In this document: piece after piece, positions 23,212 to 35,479 of the stretch
How positions within the stretch are numbered: position 1 is the first letter of the stretch
Layout of the letters: every line of letters starts with the position of its first letter
Source of the DNA: Isoetes taiwanensis
Lineage: Eukaryota > Streptophyta > Lycopodiopsida > Isoetales > Isoetaceae
Length of the DNA: 64,000 nt
Assembly: GCA_021234155.1 (NCBI GenBank)
Contig: JAJEKV010000005.1
Location: 5,210,952-5,274,951 of the forward strand
Direction of reading: 5' to 3'
Program-made: the position numbers and the translations under genes
The notes under the pieces: generated by a model
Told to the model about the DNA's origin: nothing
What the model saw: only the letters and a program-made list of their open reading frames with translations
The model's database searches: none

Positions 23212-25332
23212 TTAACAATCAGAGCAATGGTGCTCACAAGCAAAATTATATAAGAAGGCAGGGGCGTGGCACTGGAAAGCAGGGCAATTCCTGCTTTAGA
23301 AACATTGTCCCAGATACACAGGATGGAGACAATGAATATGAACCGATGACTCTCAGGTCTGATCATGCCATGCATTTAGGATTTCAACACATCGTTTAGT
23401 ATGTGCTGGTTCCTAATATACTCTTACTGACTCTACATTAATCCCAGTTGTTTCAAGCTCACTCAAAAGATTGAGTTCGGGTTGGTTGTATTAATGCTTG
23501 ACTTGGCTTATAAAGTGTTAAGATCTGGTCATTTTACTGGTTTTGTAGTTATCCTTTAAAGTCCAAGTGATGCACGAGTTACTGCTTAGATTTCTACATT
23601 AATACATAGGATGCAGAAATGTATTTTGGATATCCCAATTGTTTATCTGGTCTTGTATTCATATTCTATTGCTTGGAATGAATTTGAGGGAAAAAGGTGA
23701 CAATAGGTGACCAGCGAAGAGCTGAGAAACCTAATGTACCTTTTGGCCCCTCACTCATTACCAAAATCTTGCTAATGTTGTGTTGGTTGGCTGCAGGTAC
23801 CAGTTTCTCTTCCTATTGTTTCCTTTTTTCGATTTCAAGTTCGTGTCCTGGCTATAATATGGATAAGATTGGTGGCATTTCTTGCACTCTCACTCATATG
23901 GTGCTTACAGAAGGTTTTTATGAAAGGGAAGATTCACTTACCCATGCTCAATACTATTTTGGCTCAATGCTATGTTGATTAACAATTCTATGAGTTCTGT
24001 CATATAAGACATGCGTTAAGTTCTATCTGGCCAGCATTTTGTGGTGATAAATCTGCAAAAGACAGATTTTTTCATATTTAAGGGTTTTACCTATTTTTAC
24101 TGAATGAATCCGCTATTTTCCTTACAATAGACTATGAAGTATGTTCATCTGTCATGGTATCTTATTTATTATGAAATATGGCTGATTCTGTGCACTGTTA
24201 TTCAGACATATTATGACCAGACAGATTGACCATGGTGGTCTTTAAACATCATTATATCAGGGATTGTGGTTTTGATGGAATGCTCTATAATATATTTCAA
24301 GTAATGAAATGAAGTGCATGTTATTTTGATGAGTTCTATTCCATGGGTTAAATGCATTGAAGTCGTTTTTGTTTGGTTTTATTAACATACAGAATTTAAT
24401 AGTTAGTGAACATGGCGGCATCTATTAGCTAGGAGCTTAAACGTTGCTGCATAATTGGTGTTTACACATGTACGGGCATAAGCACTTGCATTCATAGGCT
24501 AAGAATGGCATGCACGCACAGGCTGAGAATGACACAGGGTGCCATAAAATGGGCTTAACAAATGATGAACAGCTGCTGTCTAAACATGCATGTGGGCTAA
24601 AGTCTAGCATGCAGTGTCAAATGTTTAAAGTGGCTTTATTTACTTTTGGAACTGAAAGATACTTTAGTTTCCTGAAGTCAACACGAACTTGTGTTTTAAA
24701 AGTTACTTTAGTGGAAAATAAAGGATGGCCTTAGATCTTTTCAGAATATACCTTAAAATTTTCGGCATCTAAGGAAGTTAGACGTATGGCCATATGAAAC
24801 ATGGTCTCAAGGATCTGCATAATCCTTTGTACCTACATTGGCATTTTGCATAGGTTCAATTAGCATATATGATTTCATGGGGCACTGGCTCACTGGTATC
24901 ACCCTGTTAAACCAGTTGCAAAAGATACAGATGGAACTTGGCTCTGTTTATGAACTTGTATTTTCCACTAATAGTAGACCAATGGTCTTATGACCTGTTT
25001 AGTATTTATCTGGACTATAGTATGTATAATTTAATGTTATGATCTAAATACTTGATATTCCATGGCGGATAGTGTCATCATGGATCTTGATCCTAGTATG
25101 AACTGATAAGACTGCATAAGGGATTGACCTGTGTTGATGTCACGACTAGTTGGTTGATGCCATGGCTAGTGTGGACTGGATTTTTTTAGGAACTTCAGAT
25201 CCCTGGTTTTACCAGGGTCACTTCTGCCTAGAAATCAAGTATCTAGCTCAAAAACATGACTGTATCCTGATGTATTATATTGATTTATTTATGCCAATAT
25301 GGACTAATGGCTCATTTATTAATGATTGACAG

Positions 25333-25665
25333 GAAAGAGAAGAAGTATACGAGGTTACTCTACCCACACGGAACAATGAATTAGCGGCTGTAGGGTACAA
25401 TTACTTCAAATCTGAAGTTCCAAGCTATGCTATTCAAAGTCTATTGTGCTGCATTAAGGTTATCAAAGCTCACAAGTACATCATACAAAAGGAAGTTGCC
25501 AGAGGAACAAAATAGTACTCGGCCCTAATGCATCTAGGGTTTAATCAATGGATTAAGGCATTCTCCAGCATCAATAAGGCTGGAAATGAAGTGGATAAAA
25601 TTGTCAAAGTCATTGACGAGCTGTATACGCAGTGGGGTGCACTTGGATACAAGTGTTCTGCATGA
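25333..25665 (+). pseudogene. Exon-like ORF of unknown family with one in-frame TAG
   Basis: After TGACAG (a splice acceptor consensus) an open frame runs 60 codons from EREEVYEVTLPTRNNELAAV to VARGTK, meets a single TAG at 25513-25515, and continues in the same frame for 49 codons (YSALMHLGFNQWIKAF to GYKCSA) to a TGA. The composition is protein-like on both sides of the stop. I do not recognise the family. It lies downstream of the duplicated small ORF on the same strand and could be a later exon of the same old gene. Copy 2 lacks it. It is either a recent pseudogene or carries a sequence error. Confidence 0.5.
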
Positions 25666-25977
25666 TGCCACTGAGCTTCTTATCTTACAATGCCACTGGG
25701 CTTTACGTCTTATAATGCCACTCAGCTGGTACTTGTATTCACCAGACTCAAGTTTGACATGTTTGACAAGTTTGATACAAGAAATTAATGCAAGTGCATA
25801 AGGTATGACTGATTCTACCAGGTATAGTCATTTTTGTGATGCATCATGTATTGGATAATATGTCTAATAGGGTAAGGTGTGGACCCCAGCTGTGCTGGTA
25901 GGTGTCCACCCTCCCTACGAGCACATAATAATTTAGCTGGGCCAAACCTATCCTACGGTTGGAGGAAGGTTTTTTTT

Positions 25978-27052
25978 ATGTTTATATGCATGAGCTGGCC
26001 TTTTTTGCTGTAAGGTTTCAATTTTAGCACTAAGGGGTCAATATACAGATTACAGTAATGAATATCCCCTTGGGTGGCCAATGGCATGAACTCCTACCTT
26101 TACATTTTTTAGTACAATGAAATGGAATAAAGGTTTTGTGGTTTATGGCATAAGCGCTAAAATTTCAAGTTTAGGGTTTTTCTCCCCGTTCTCTTAGTTG
26201 TAACTCAAGTATCAGGCTGATGTGAGGCGCTTGGTTCCCCGATCCCATTGCGTGATATAAGACCTGGCAGTGGTAGTATCAGATGTAAAGATATGGCGAT
26301 CTACCACACACCATGGCTGGCACATATGGTGAGTTCTTCTGACTCAGGCTAGGTGTTTAGCCATACTACTTATAGATTTTATGGGCAGACTGACGGGTCT
26401 TACTTATAAACTACGGTATTGACGGCTGGTTTCAATCATAGAATGCATTAGCTCTCATGCTTAGACTTTATTGGCATCACTTCATACAATCTGTATGTTG
26501 CTGTGTACAAAGGCCAAGGGTGGGAAAAACTCTTACTGAAGGATGTCTGCATACTACTTAGATTGTAATTCAGGCGGTTGCCCATACAGTCCAGATAGTG
26601 AGACTATTCTTGAGGAGCAGTGGCTTGAGGCGGAATTCCAAGCTTGTCTTGAGCACAACAGATCTGATTACATACTCATGGAGGCCGGGAGGAACACTGG
26701 GATTAAGCGTCCCTGGATTAACCATCAGAGCAATGGTGCTCACAAGCAAAATTATATAAGAAGGCAGGGGCGTGACACTGGAAAGCAGGGCAATTCCTGC
26801 TTCAGAAACATTGTCCCAGATACACAGGATGGAGACAATGAATATGAACCGATGACTCTCAGGTCTGATCATGCCATGCATTTAGGATTTCAACACATCG
26901 TTTAGTATGTGCTGGTTCCTAATATACTCTTACTGACTCTACATTAATCCCAGTTGGTTCAAGGTCACTCAAAAGATTGAGTTCGGGTTGGCTGTATTAA
27001 TGCTTGACTTGGCTTACAAAGTGTTAAGATCTGGTCATTTTACTGGTTTTGT
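25978..27052 (+). repeat. Segmental duplication, copy 2, left part
   Basis: It is nearly identical to 19818-20564 plus 23216-23555, without the TTAA-flanked transposon. It is preceded by a short T run and ends exactly where the G+C-rich LINE begins. Confidence 0.95.
26543..26905 (+). CDS. Hypothetical protein, 120 aa, family not recognised
   Basis: The frame starts MSAYYLDCNSGGCPYSPDSE, with an acidic segment (ETILEEQWLEAEFQACLE) and then a basic, Asn/Gln/Arg-rich middle and an acidic DTQDGDNEYEP stretch. It ends at a TAG that overlaps a good splice-donor-like TTTA|GTATGT, so the true protein could continue by splicing. The other copy in the window is frameshifted and transposon-split, so selection cannot be judged. 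No signal peptide or membrane segment is seen. It may equally be non-coding sequence of an old gene's intron or UTR. Confidence 0.35.
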   Translation: MSAYYLDCNSGGCPYSPDSETILEEQWLEAEFQACLEHNRSDYILMEAGRNTGIKRPWINHQSNGAHKQNYIRRQGRDTGKQGNSCFRNIVPDTQDGDNEYEPMTLRSDHAMHLGFQHIV

Positions 27053-27107
27053 AATTCAATTCTAGGCACCCTTTCCGCAGCCAGAGACCCCTCAAACTTT
27101 AGGAGTC

Positions 27108-28680
27108 ATGGCCACAGAAGATGGGCCGGCCTGGGAAACCCAAGGCGAGGGCCCGCCGCACAAACGGTCCCGATCAGCCATCATGGACAGGGGAGAGTCA
27201 TCCTCCATGAAGAAGGAGGCTCGGGCTAAGGCTAAGGCCCCCTCAGCGACGCCAGCCCGGCCGCAAGGGATTAATTGCTCAGACCACATAGGAACTCCTG
27301 CCTCGGCAGAGAATTGGAGCCACGTCAAAGCGGGAATGGAGGCTGGCGGTGCTACCGTATTGAGGGCTACGGTTTGCCGGGCTGGCATGGCGATGGAGAT
27401 GGAGTCCTCGGCATCCCATGTGCTCAAAGGCAAATCGGTCGAGAAGAACCGTTATCCACAAAGCTTGAGACCCGCGACGCCGCATGTGGAAGATGGCCTT
27501 GGCCTTGCACACTTCGAGCGCAAAGAAGGAAGTGAGGTCGCCGACATGCGGGCCGCCTAGACTCTGTGTTCATCACTCTGGACACCATGACCACGAGAGG
27601 GAGCTACAATGGGGAGGCGATGGTCCACTGGCGTGTCGGCCTGGTCGGAGGTAGAGGCAGCCCACCACCATGGTACGGGGAGCCGCGGTGCTCTTGCGAA
27701 CTGACCGCACCACCCCGGGATCTTGAGTAAGGGTCGAACGGCAAGCCCGGCCCTCGGCCCGTGTAATCTGGGGAGCTCGAGCGCTCTCGCTACTCGAGCA
27801 CGGAGCTCCGGGGTTGCGGGCAGCCGTCCCGAGGAGAGCGGGGTCTCCCTCCAGGGTTCATAGTCGGGTGCGGCCCGGTCGCGCGGCGGAGATGGCCAAG
27901 CGGCGGCCCGGGCTGCGCAAGAGCTGTCCCGAAACTTCCGGGGAGAGCGGCTCCGCTATCCGCCCGGCCTCCCGGCGTACGCCCCCCTTTCTTTGCCAGC
28001 TCTCGACCACTCCCGCCATCCGGCCACACTCCAGTCACTCCCGCCATCCCGGCCACCACCACCACCCCGGCCACGGGACCCGGCCTTAGCCCACCTTGGA
28101 CCCGCGGGCGCGGGGAACTCGGGAGGCCTTGGCGGAGAGGCCACAATCGGTAGTTGAGGCATGCGAGCGGCGAGGAAAGTCTCGCCCACCACATCGAACA
28201 CACATTCTCGATCGGATGACATTCGAGGGCAGTTCACATTCTCGGCACAGCCCGGCATGGGGCTCGGTGCCCGGCGTAGCGCATTGTCATATTCACGGTT
28301 GCGGATGCAGTGCGTGATGATGCCATATTGCGCCCGAGGCGGATGTTGAAGGGACATCCACATGCGTGGGCCGGGACCTCACCCGTAGCGGAGGCAGGCG
28401 GGGGAGCTTGTCGTGGTCGGAGGCGTTAGCGGGTGCGCCGAGGATTGGTTCGGCGGGGATGCACATTTCAGGCATGACACCGCTGCTTGCTGCGGACCAT
28501 GGCCCCAACCCGCATTTGACAGCGGCCACCTTGCTTCTACTGCCCGGCCCCCCCTGCTCCTACTCACTGCTCCCTCGCGGCCCCGCCCTCTCGACCATCG
28601 CCTCCGGCTCCATCTACTTCTCACTCGATCTCGCTTCCCGTCCTCCCAGTGACTCGGGCGCATACCATCCTGGCGACAAA
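27108..28680 (+). pseudogene. LINE ORF1 remains (Pro/Arg-rich, frameshifted)
   Basis: The first ATG of the element opens MATEDGPAWETQGEGPPHKR and stays open for 150 codons with an R/K/S-rich start. Later parts in other frames are proline- and arginine-rich (27950-28100) and then resemble a nucleocapsid-like region with Cys and His (about 28430-28500). The same order is found in the copy at 60962-62530. In LINEs such a protein binds RNA. I cannot assign a domain with certainty because of the frame breaks, and a CCHC knuckle is only suggested. Confidence 0.5.
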
Positions 28681-28688
28681 TAGGAATT

Positions 28689-29570
28689 GTGCCTCGGGTG
28701 GTCTCATGGAATTGTCGAGGCTTCCCTGGCGAGGAAGGGGGCCGATCCCGAACTTCGGGTGGCGTGAGTATGGATCTCATCTTCCTCATGGAGACATGGG
28801 AGCATCTTGAGCCACGGGTTACCCGATTTGCCGAGGGTTACCAACATTTTCGGTCTTCAATGCAATGCGGGGGCCAGGGGTCATGGGGCGTGGCTTGCTA
28901 CTCTGGGACAACCTTGGCACATTCGGTTTACCCTCCGAAGGCAGAGCCGGACACAACCGGTGCCACGGGTTGTGCATAATACCCGGTGGCAACCCTCTTT
29001 TTACGCCGCTGTTATTTCCCTCAGCGAGGCCGGCACCTTCTATCGCGGCCACCCCCGTCACGGATAGGATGGACCCGATATGTCGATCTATATGATGACA
29101 TCTGGCGACGATCGGCCAGATTGGGTAGGTTCGTCCTTCTTGGAGATTTCAATGCGGACGGGAGTAGAGCGAAGCCCATGCGACTTGACCCCCCGGCCGG
29201 CGATGTTACGCGACTCGCCCTTGAAGTAGCTCCAGCCACTTGTGAAGGTCGGATGACAACCAGTCGCTTACTTTGGGACAGTTGCTCTGCTATGTGGCAT
29301 TTTGACTTGATAATTTGCAATGGCCTTTCCACACGGTGGCCCGATTCTCATAAGTGCACATGCGGGACGGGGACAATCGGGGGAGGGTCTAGTGTGGTGG
29401 ACTATGTGCTTGTAGTTTGCGCGAAGATATGCCTCTCATCGGTCGTTTGGGTGGAGCGCAGGCCGACGCCCGGGATGAGGAGGTCGACTGAATCACCTCC
29501 ACTTTATTTGGACTGGTTTGGCGAGCGCGGAGAACCCCCTATACCCGACCCCTCGTAGTCCCCCGGTTGA
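28689..29570 (+). pseudogene. LINE ORF2 apurinic-like endonuclease domain, broken
   Basis: VVSWNCRGFPGEEG and, 30 residues on, LIFLMETWEHLEPRV match the N-terminal Asn and catalytic Glu motifs of APE-type LINE endonucleases. RFVLLGDFNADGSRAKP at about 29128-29180 matches the central GDFN motif, and SSVVDYVLV near 29390 the C-terminal S-x-x-D motif. The domain nicks target DNA to prime reverse transcription. Frameshifts separate the blocks. Confidence 0.8.
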
Positions 29571-30169
29571 GACTTCGATTATGAGCGAAGCCCAGAGGAC
29601 TTCTGGCCAAGATGCTCATGGGCGCCCTCCCGCACTGCAGACCTCCACACTAGAGCGGCCATGCCGGACCGGTGACCGCTATTACGGGATGCGGCGGGCC
29701 AGTGCTGGCGGGCCCCGTCGCCGCCGCTCGGGGCAACATTCTCGCGAACCCGATGGTTTGATCACGGTTGTAAAGGGCGCAAGCGGCTTCCGATCACATT
29801 ACGGATCGGGGTGCTTGCAGGCCACCACGATCTGGCGCCCATCTGAAGGACACAAAGCGCGGTACCTTGCCAAGCGCTCGGGGAGATGTTGACTGCTGGA
29901 CACTCATCCCTCGAACCTTTTTGGCGAGTGCTTGAAGGCTGATGACCTCGGGGGACATCACACGGGCGGTGGGAGCGATTACTTGCGGCCCGGCTCTATG
30001 ACCCCCCGGGGGCAGCGTACGCATATACCCCCAGGGATGGCCCCATTGGTTTCGTGGGCGAGGATGTTGAGGAGGCTTTGGCGGCTAACTAGCTAATGGG
30101 AAGGCCCGGTGACCTCGATGGTATCGGCGAGTTACTCAAGTTAGGCGAGGCGGTAAAGCTTGTCTTAGG

Positions 30170-31920
30170 TCCTCACTACCATTCCATGAGCATTGCGGGG
30201 AGGGTTTCCCCGACAATGGACCACAAGCGGGGTTGTTCCCATTCACAAGGCAGGCGACCCACACTTGTCAAATGATTGGGACGATCATGGTCGATTCGAG
30301 TTGCCAATGGCTATCGGCATTCTCGAAGCAGATTGACCCGCCGGGCGGAGGTGCGGATGTAGCGAACCCTCACACAGGCGGGCTTCGACCCGCCACTCAA
30401 CGATTGACCATATCTTTACTGCGGGCCTTGATTGAAGGCAGCCGGGAATCATGTTGGACTTGTATCTTTGCTTTGTGGACTTCCAAAGGCTTTTTGATAC
30501 GGTCCCGAGGAAAAGGCGTGGGCTAGGCTGTGCGTCCTTGGGGCTCCCTGCCTGCGAGAATGCCATATCAAAGTTGTATGAGAGTTGTTTTTGGCCGAGG
30601 ATCGTGAAGCCAGGCCAAGCATTCACCAGTATCTCGAGTCCGCCAGGGTTGCCCCTCCCTCGCCAATACTTTTTTGGCCTCTACATTGTCGGTTAGAGCC
30701 ACGGCTTTCGGAGCATGGGGGATGGCATACGGCTTTGCACGTGTCATCCGCTGACTCATCTATGCGACGATGTTGGCTCTTGGCCCACACCGAAGGGAAG
30801 CTATGCGATCCACACGGATGCCCTAGGACACATTTTGTCGGGCTGATAGACATATGCACGTCAATCCGCCAAGACCGGGGGTGGTTCTCATATCTCTTCA
30901 CGTCACCCCATGCCTCCCCGTGACTCACATATCGGGGGCCGACTGCGGACGCCAGCCCACCTACAAGTACCTAGGGTGGAGTTCCCCTCCTCGCTCTGGC
31001 TGGAGGCGTCTATTCGCTAAGGGTGACGCCAGGGTGGAAGCGCTTTATGCCATGCGCGGAACAAGGTCACCAGCTGAGCTATATGATTGGGGCCATCCGG
31101 TCACATCTCCTGCACCGGGTCGAGCCGAACCCTTCATGCATGGGTCGGTTTGGGGCGATCGTCTCTTTGGCGACACTGAATGACTTGGAGCGAGTCGCGA
31201 AGGCATTTTTAGCACGGGCACTTGGGGTGAAACCTTCAGTCCCCTATCGACTCGTCATAGAACCGGATTCTTGCCGCTTCAAGGCAGCCCTTGATAGACA
31301 CATCGTCTATTTTAGGAAAGTGGTTACTATGGGTGATGCTTCGGCTCCTTTGCACAGCACACTTGTGGCCATGGTCCCGGCCGGCTTGGGGCTGTTGGAG
31401 GGTAAGAGAGATCGTTGGTTCGCCGGATGGAGCGTCGGAAACCTGAGTCGTCTGTTGTTGAAGTATGGCGTCGTGACGACCTGCGGGATTACCTAGATGC
31501 TTGTTTCCTTGGCAAGCTCTGGGACCCCATTGCTCTAAGCGGTCAAAATGGCCCATTACAAGGAGCACATCAACCCGTGTTGGCAGGGCCCCCTGGCTCT
31601 ACTGCGTTCCCGGTTTGCCCAGAAAAGCGCGGACTCATTGCCTCCCGCACGAGGTGCCCACCATCTTCGCGTCGAGGCAGGCGGGTGGATTGGGAGCCCG
31701 CCGGGGCGAGCTCTGTCGGTCTTTGTCAAGCGGGTGCCATTGAGGATGAGTCTCACACTTTCGAGTTGCCGGTGTTGGTCGGTCCAGGGCGGATCTCCTT
31801 AGTACGGCCGGACGTGCCCTTGCATTTTGCCGATGAACACACCGTCCGTCGACGCGTGCCACGGGGTCATACATCGAGGGGAGGTACTGGACCTGCGAGG
31901 TCACATTTGCCCCTTTTTTG
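30170..31920 (+). pseudogene. LINE ORF2 reverse transcriptase and C terminus, broken
   Basis: LYLCFVDFQRLFDTVPRKR (near 30456) is RT motif A with DF-KAFDTVPR spacing. Motif B is degraded to GLPLPRQYFFGLYIV, and the YADD motif is lost (SSADSSMRRC in its place). Downstream, KYLGWSS and GAIEDESHTFEL follow the post-palm and C-terminal Cys/His regions. The order matches the truncated copy at 1856-3905. Several frameshifts and the loss of YADD rule out activity. Confidence 0.75.
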
Positions 31921-32028
31921 TCCGTGACTAGGCACTACGGGGTGGTGCATGATTTGTATATGTTGGGATGTTTACGCATTTTATATGATTAGCACGGTTT
32001 GTCACAGGTGATTCTTCGCCACGGTTTT

Positions 32029-32054
32029 CCCTCGAAAACCCTTCCGGGTGGGGG
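32029..32054 (+). other. LINE 3' UTR hairpin
   Basis: CCCTCG at 32029 pairs with TGGGGG at 32049-32054 through G-T wobbles, with an AAAA bulge and an inner CCC-TTCC-GGG hairpin. The structure is preserved although the arm sequence changed relative to the 1956 copy. Confidence 0.7.
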
Positions 32055-32109
32055 TTTTTAATCCGGCGATGTAATCCGCTTCTTTGATTTTTGTATTGGG
32101 TCCCATAGA

Positions 32110-32152
32110 CCGATTGGTCTCCGTGGACGATAAAAGTACCTTCCTTCCTTCC
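32110..32152 (+). other. LINE 3' terminal box and TTCC-repeat tail
   Basis: GATTGGTCTCCGTGGACG precedes a short TTCC repeat that abuts the resumed duplication sequence CTTTAAAGTCC. The same box with other tails ends the LINE pieces at 9850 and 36296. Confidence 0.8.
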
Positions 32153-33772
32153 TTTAAAGTCCAAGTGATGCACGAGTTACTACTTGGATTTCTACATTAA
32201 TACATAGGATGCAGAAATGTATTTTGGATATCCCAATTGTTTATCTGGTCTTGTATTCATATTCTATTGCTTGGAATGAATTTGAGGGAAAAAGGTGACA
32301 ATAGGTGACCAGCGAAGAGCTGAGAAACCTAATGTACCTTTTGGCCCCTCACTCATTACCAAAATCTTGCTAATGTTGTGTTGGTTAGCTGCAGGTACCG
32401 GTTTCTCTTCCTATTGTTTCCTTTTTTCGATTTCAAGTTCGTGTCCTGGCTATAATATGGATAAGATTGGTGGCATTTCTTGCACTCTCACTCATATGGT
32501 GCTTACAGAAGGTTTTTATGAAAGGGAAGATTCACTTACCCATGCTCAATACTATTTTGGCTCAATGCTATGTTGATTAACAATTCTATGAGTTCTGTCA
32601 TATAAGACATGCGTTAAGTTCTATCTGGCCAGCATTTTGTGGTGATAAATCTGCACATATGACTATAATGACAGATTTTTTCATATTTAAGGGTTTTACC
32701 TATCTTTACTGAATGAATCCGCTATTTTCCTTACAATAGACTATGAAGTATGTTCATCTGTCATGGTATCTTATTTATTATGAAATATGGCTGATTCTGT
32801 GCACTGTTATTCAGACATATTATGACCAGACAGATTGACCATGGTGGTCTTTAAACATCATTATATCAGGGATTGTGGTTTTGATGGAATGCTCTATAAT
32901 ATATTTCAAGTAATGAAATGAAGTGCATGTTATTTTGATGAGTTTTATTCCATGGGTTAAATGCATTGAAGTCATTTCTGTTTGGTTTTATTAACATACA
33001 GAATTTAATAGTTAGTGAACATGGCGGCATCTATTAGCTAGAAGCTTAAACGTTGCTGCATAATTGGTGTTTACACATGTACGGGCATAAGCACTTGCAT
33101 TCATAGGCTAAGAATGGCATGCACGCACAGGCTGAGAATGACACAGGGTGCCATAAAATGGGCTTAACAAATGATGAACAGCTGCTGTCTAAACATGCAT
33201 GTGGGCTAAAGTCTAGCATGCAGTGTCAAATGTTTAAAGTGGCTTTATTTACTTTTGGAACTGAAAGATACTTTAGTTTCCTGAAGTCAACACAAACTTG
33301 TGTTTTAAAAGTTACTTTAGTGGAAAATAAAAGATGGCCTTAGATCTTTTCAGAATATACCTTAAAATTTTCGACATCTAAGGATATGAAACATGGTCTC
33401 AAGGATCTACATAATCCTTTGTATCTACATTGGCATTTTGCATAGGTTCAACTAGCATATATGATTTCATGGGGCACTGGCTCACTGGTATCACCCTATT
33501 AAACCAGTTGCAAAAGATATAGATGGAATTTGGCTCTGTTTATGAACTTGTATTTTCCACTAATAGTAGACCAATGGTCTTATGACCTGTTTATTATTTA
33601 TCTGGACTATAGTATGGATAATTTAATGTTGTGATCTAAATACTTGATATTCCATGGCGGATAGTGTCATCATGGATCTTGATCCTAGTATGAACTGATA
33701 AGACTTCATAAGGGATTGACCTGTATTGATGTCACGACTAGTTGGTTGATGCCATGGCTAGTGTGGACTGGA
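32151..33772 (+). repeat. Segmental duplication, copy 2, right part
   Basis: It is collinear with 23556-25180 with few changes (for example an insertion of ACATATGACTATA near 32655). It ends at a run of 20 T bases (33773-33792), where copy 1 has only seven T and continues. Confidence 0.95.
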
Positions 33773-33792
33773 TTTTTTTTTTTTTTTTTTTT

Positions 33793-35479
33793 AATTATTG
33801 ATTAACATTTGTTTCTTGAATGTGAGCTCTCACATAGAGAACATTATGTAATACTTATTCAATGGAGGCAAGTCTTCATTATGGTGAGACATGAGGCTAC
33901 CCAATTTTAAGATACGGTGCATGTCTAGTTTGGTAAAGCCATATGAGAAATAAAACTGCTGATTTGAGGGCTAAAAATGATTGAGTGCGAGCTCTCACAT
34001 ATTAAATATTATTCCACGAGATTTACTTTCTTTATCTAGGTTTCTTACAGTCCTTGATAAAATTAAAAACTCGTATTTGCTACTCCTACAAAGGGGGAAT
34101 AACATGCCCAAGGTGGTAGGTTTGTAATACATGTGGTACACTTGTTGAACCAAGGTTAGACCTTGAATTTATTGTGGTTCTCAGATGCATTTTTGGAAAA
34201 ACAAAGCCTTATACTAGGCTTTTTTAAAGATAGATTTTCATGACATTTTCTACATTGCAGTGTGCCTCCAGCATTAAGAGTGTATGTCTTGGACAAAAAG
34301 TACTAAGATGCCATAAAATTTAGCCAATATTAATGATGGCAGGATGTGGTGGGAAGCTTCCACTTGGCTTTGCATTGAAAATAACACTTGGTATTTTAAC
34401 CTCAGGGTTATAGTCCATTTATGGAATAATAAGAAAATAATAAAAGTTATTTTGCAGTGAGATGCGTCTAGGGTTAGCACCTAAGAAGGCTTTGCGGCCG
34501 GATGAAGGCAAGGCAACGACTTGCTATTGGATCTTAACATTTGATTCGCAGATTAAAATTTCTTCGGATCTGAATACTTCTCGGCATTGGCATGTTTGGA
34601 AGAATGATTTTTTCTGGGGAAAAGAATGGAAACGGAACTGAGATATTCTAGGTTGAATGTGTGTGCCAAGCTGCTTCAAATCGATATTATGGCAAGCTAC
34701 TTCAAGCTACTCAAGTATAACGCAAGCATTAAGCTAATATTAGCTGATAGCAGAGATGCCGGTAATTTGGCATTTGATCTGTAGATAGATCTGCGCCCTT
34801 CCAATAGTTTTGCCCATCTTTGGCAAAAAGTAGATGGCTATTTCCTTAGATTACAAGATGAGCGGCACATTTGCTTTGCTGTTAACATATTTCAAAGCAA
34901 GACTATGTATCATCGGATGTCTTTTGCAGCTCGTTCTGCCTCAAAGATTTGTTCTACATCCTGAAAACATGTTGTTTGATACTCTAAGCTAGTTTGAGCT
35001 TCAAGGTGGTGCCGTTTTTGCATGCTTTTACAATCCGAATATATTTTTCGCAAGCTGATACCATGGCTTAAACGTAGATCTGGAAAGATTTCTGAAACCA
35101 TTAGGCATTTTCTAAAGCAAGTGCAGAAAGTATATGATGTCCTTTGCAACATCTGTCTGCTCAGAAGATATGTTGATTATTTTGGCATGCTGGTCCAAGC
35201 TTGATGCATTTTTGCAAGAAGACTTTCATATATCTTGTCCGGGAAGATCAGAGATGCGAGACCAACTCTAATCAAGACAAACAGCAGGTAACTCTATCTT
35301 GTTTGTACATTATTCTTCCTCTAAGAAAGCTTGCAGAAAATTAAAACTGCAAAATAGTATTGGCTACGCAATAGCTATGATCTGTCATTAAAAATGGCAT
35401 TCTATACAGTTGAGGTATCATGTACTTTGAGAAGTACCAGAACTTTGTAAACACATGATCTTTTGAAGCATTAAATTGG
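33793..35479. other. Intergenic DNA, no gene seen
   Basis: No reading frame has recognisable similarity. The stretch 34480-35290 is less A+T-rich and contains repeated GGCAAGCTACTTCAAG-like words. It may be retroelement-derived, but I see no motif to support that. Confidence 0.4.

Larger units (their letters stand above)
19818..25180 (+). repeat. Segmental duplication, copy 1 (interrupted by a transposon)
   Basis: The sequence 19818-20564 matches 25978-26721, 23216-23555 matches 26722-27052, and 23556-25180 matches 32151-33772, with only scattered differences. The block 20565-23211 is an insertion absent from copy 2. The small differences include one base missing in a G run near 20531 and a short indel near 24058. 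Both copies lie against T-rich tracts on their left. Copy 1 continues into an exon-like ORF at 25333 that copy 2 lacks. Confidence 0.95.
27053..32150 (+). mobile_element. Near full-length G+C-rich LINE (~5.1 kb)
   Basis: The element begins AATTCAATTCTAGGCACCC, exactly as does the copy at 60907, which marks the true 5' end. It ends with the hairpin at 32029, the GGTCTCCGTGGAC box near 32115 and TTCC repeats. It lies inside copy 2 of the segmental duplication, with copy 1 giving the uninterrupted sequence. Compared with copy 1, a few bases (GTTAT) seem lost at the junction and no clear target duplication is seen. ORF1, endonuclease and RT are all broken by frameshifts, so it is inactive. Confidence 0.9.

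Noticed and set aside
27790-29061. Minus-strand ORFs across the LINE
   Set aside because: Shadows of the G+C-rich plus-strand LINE; no similarity to known motifs.
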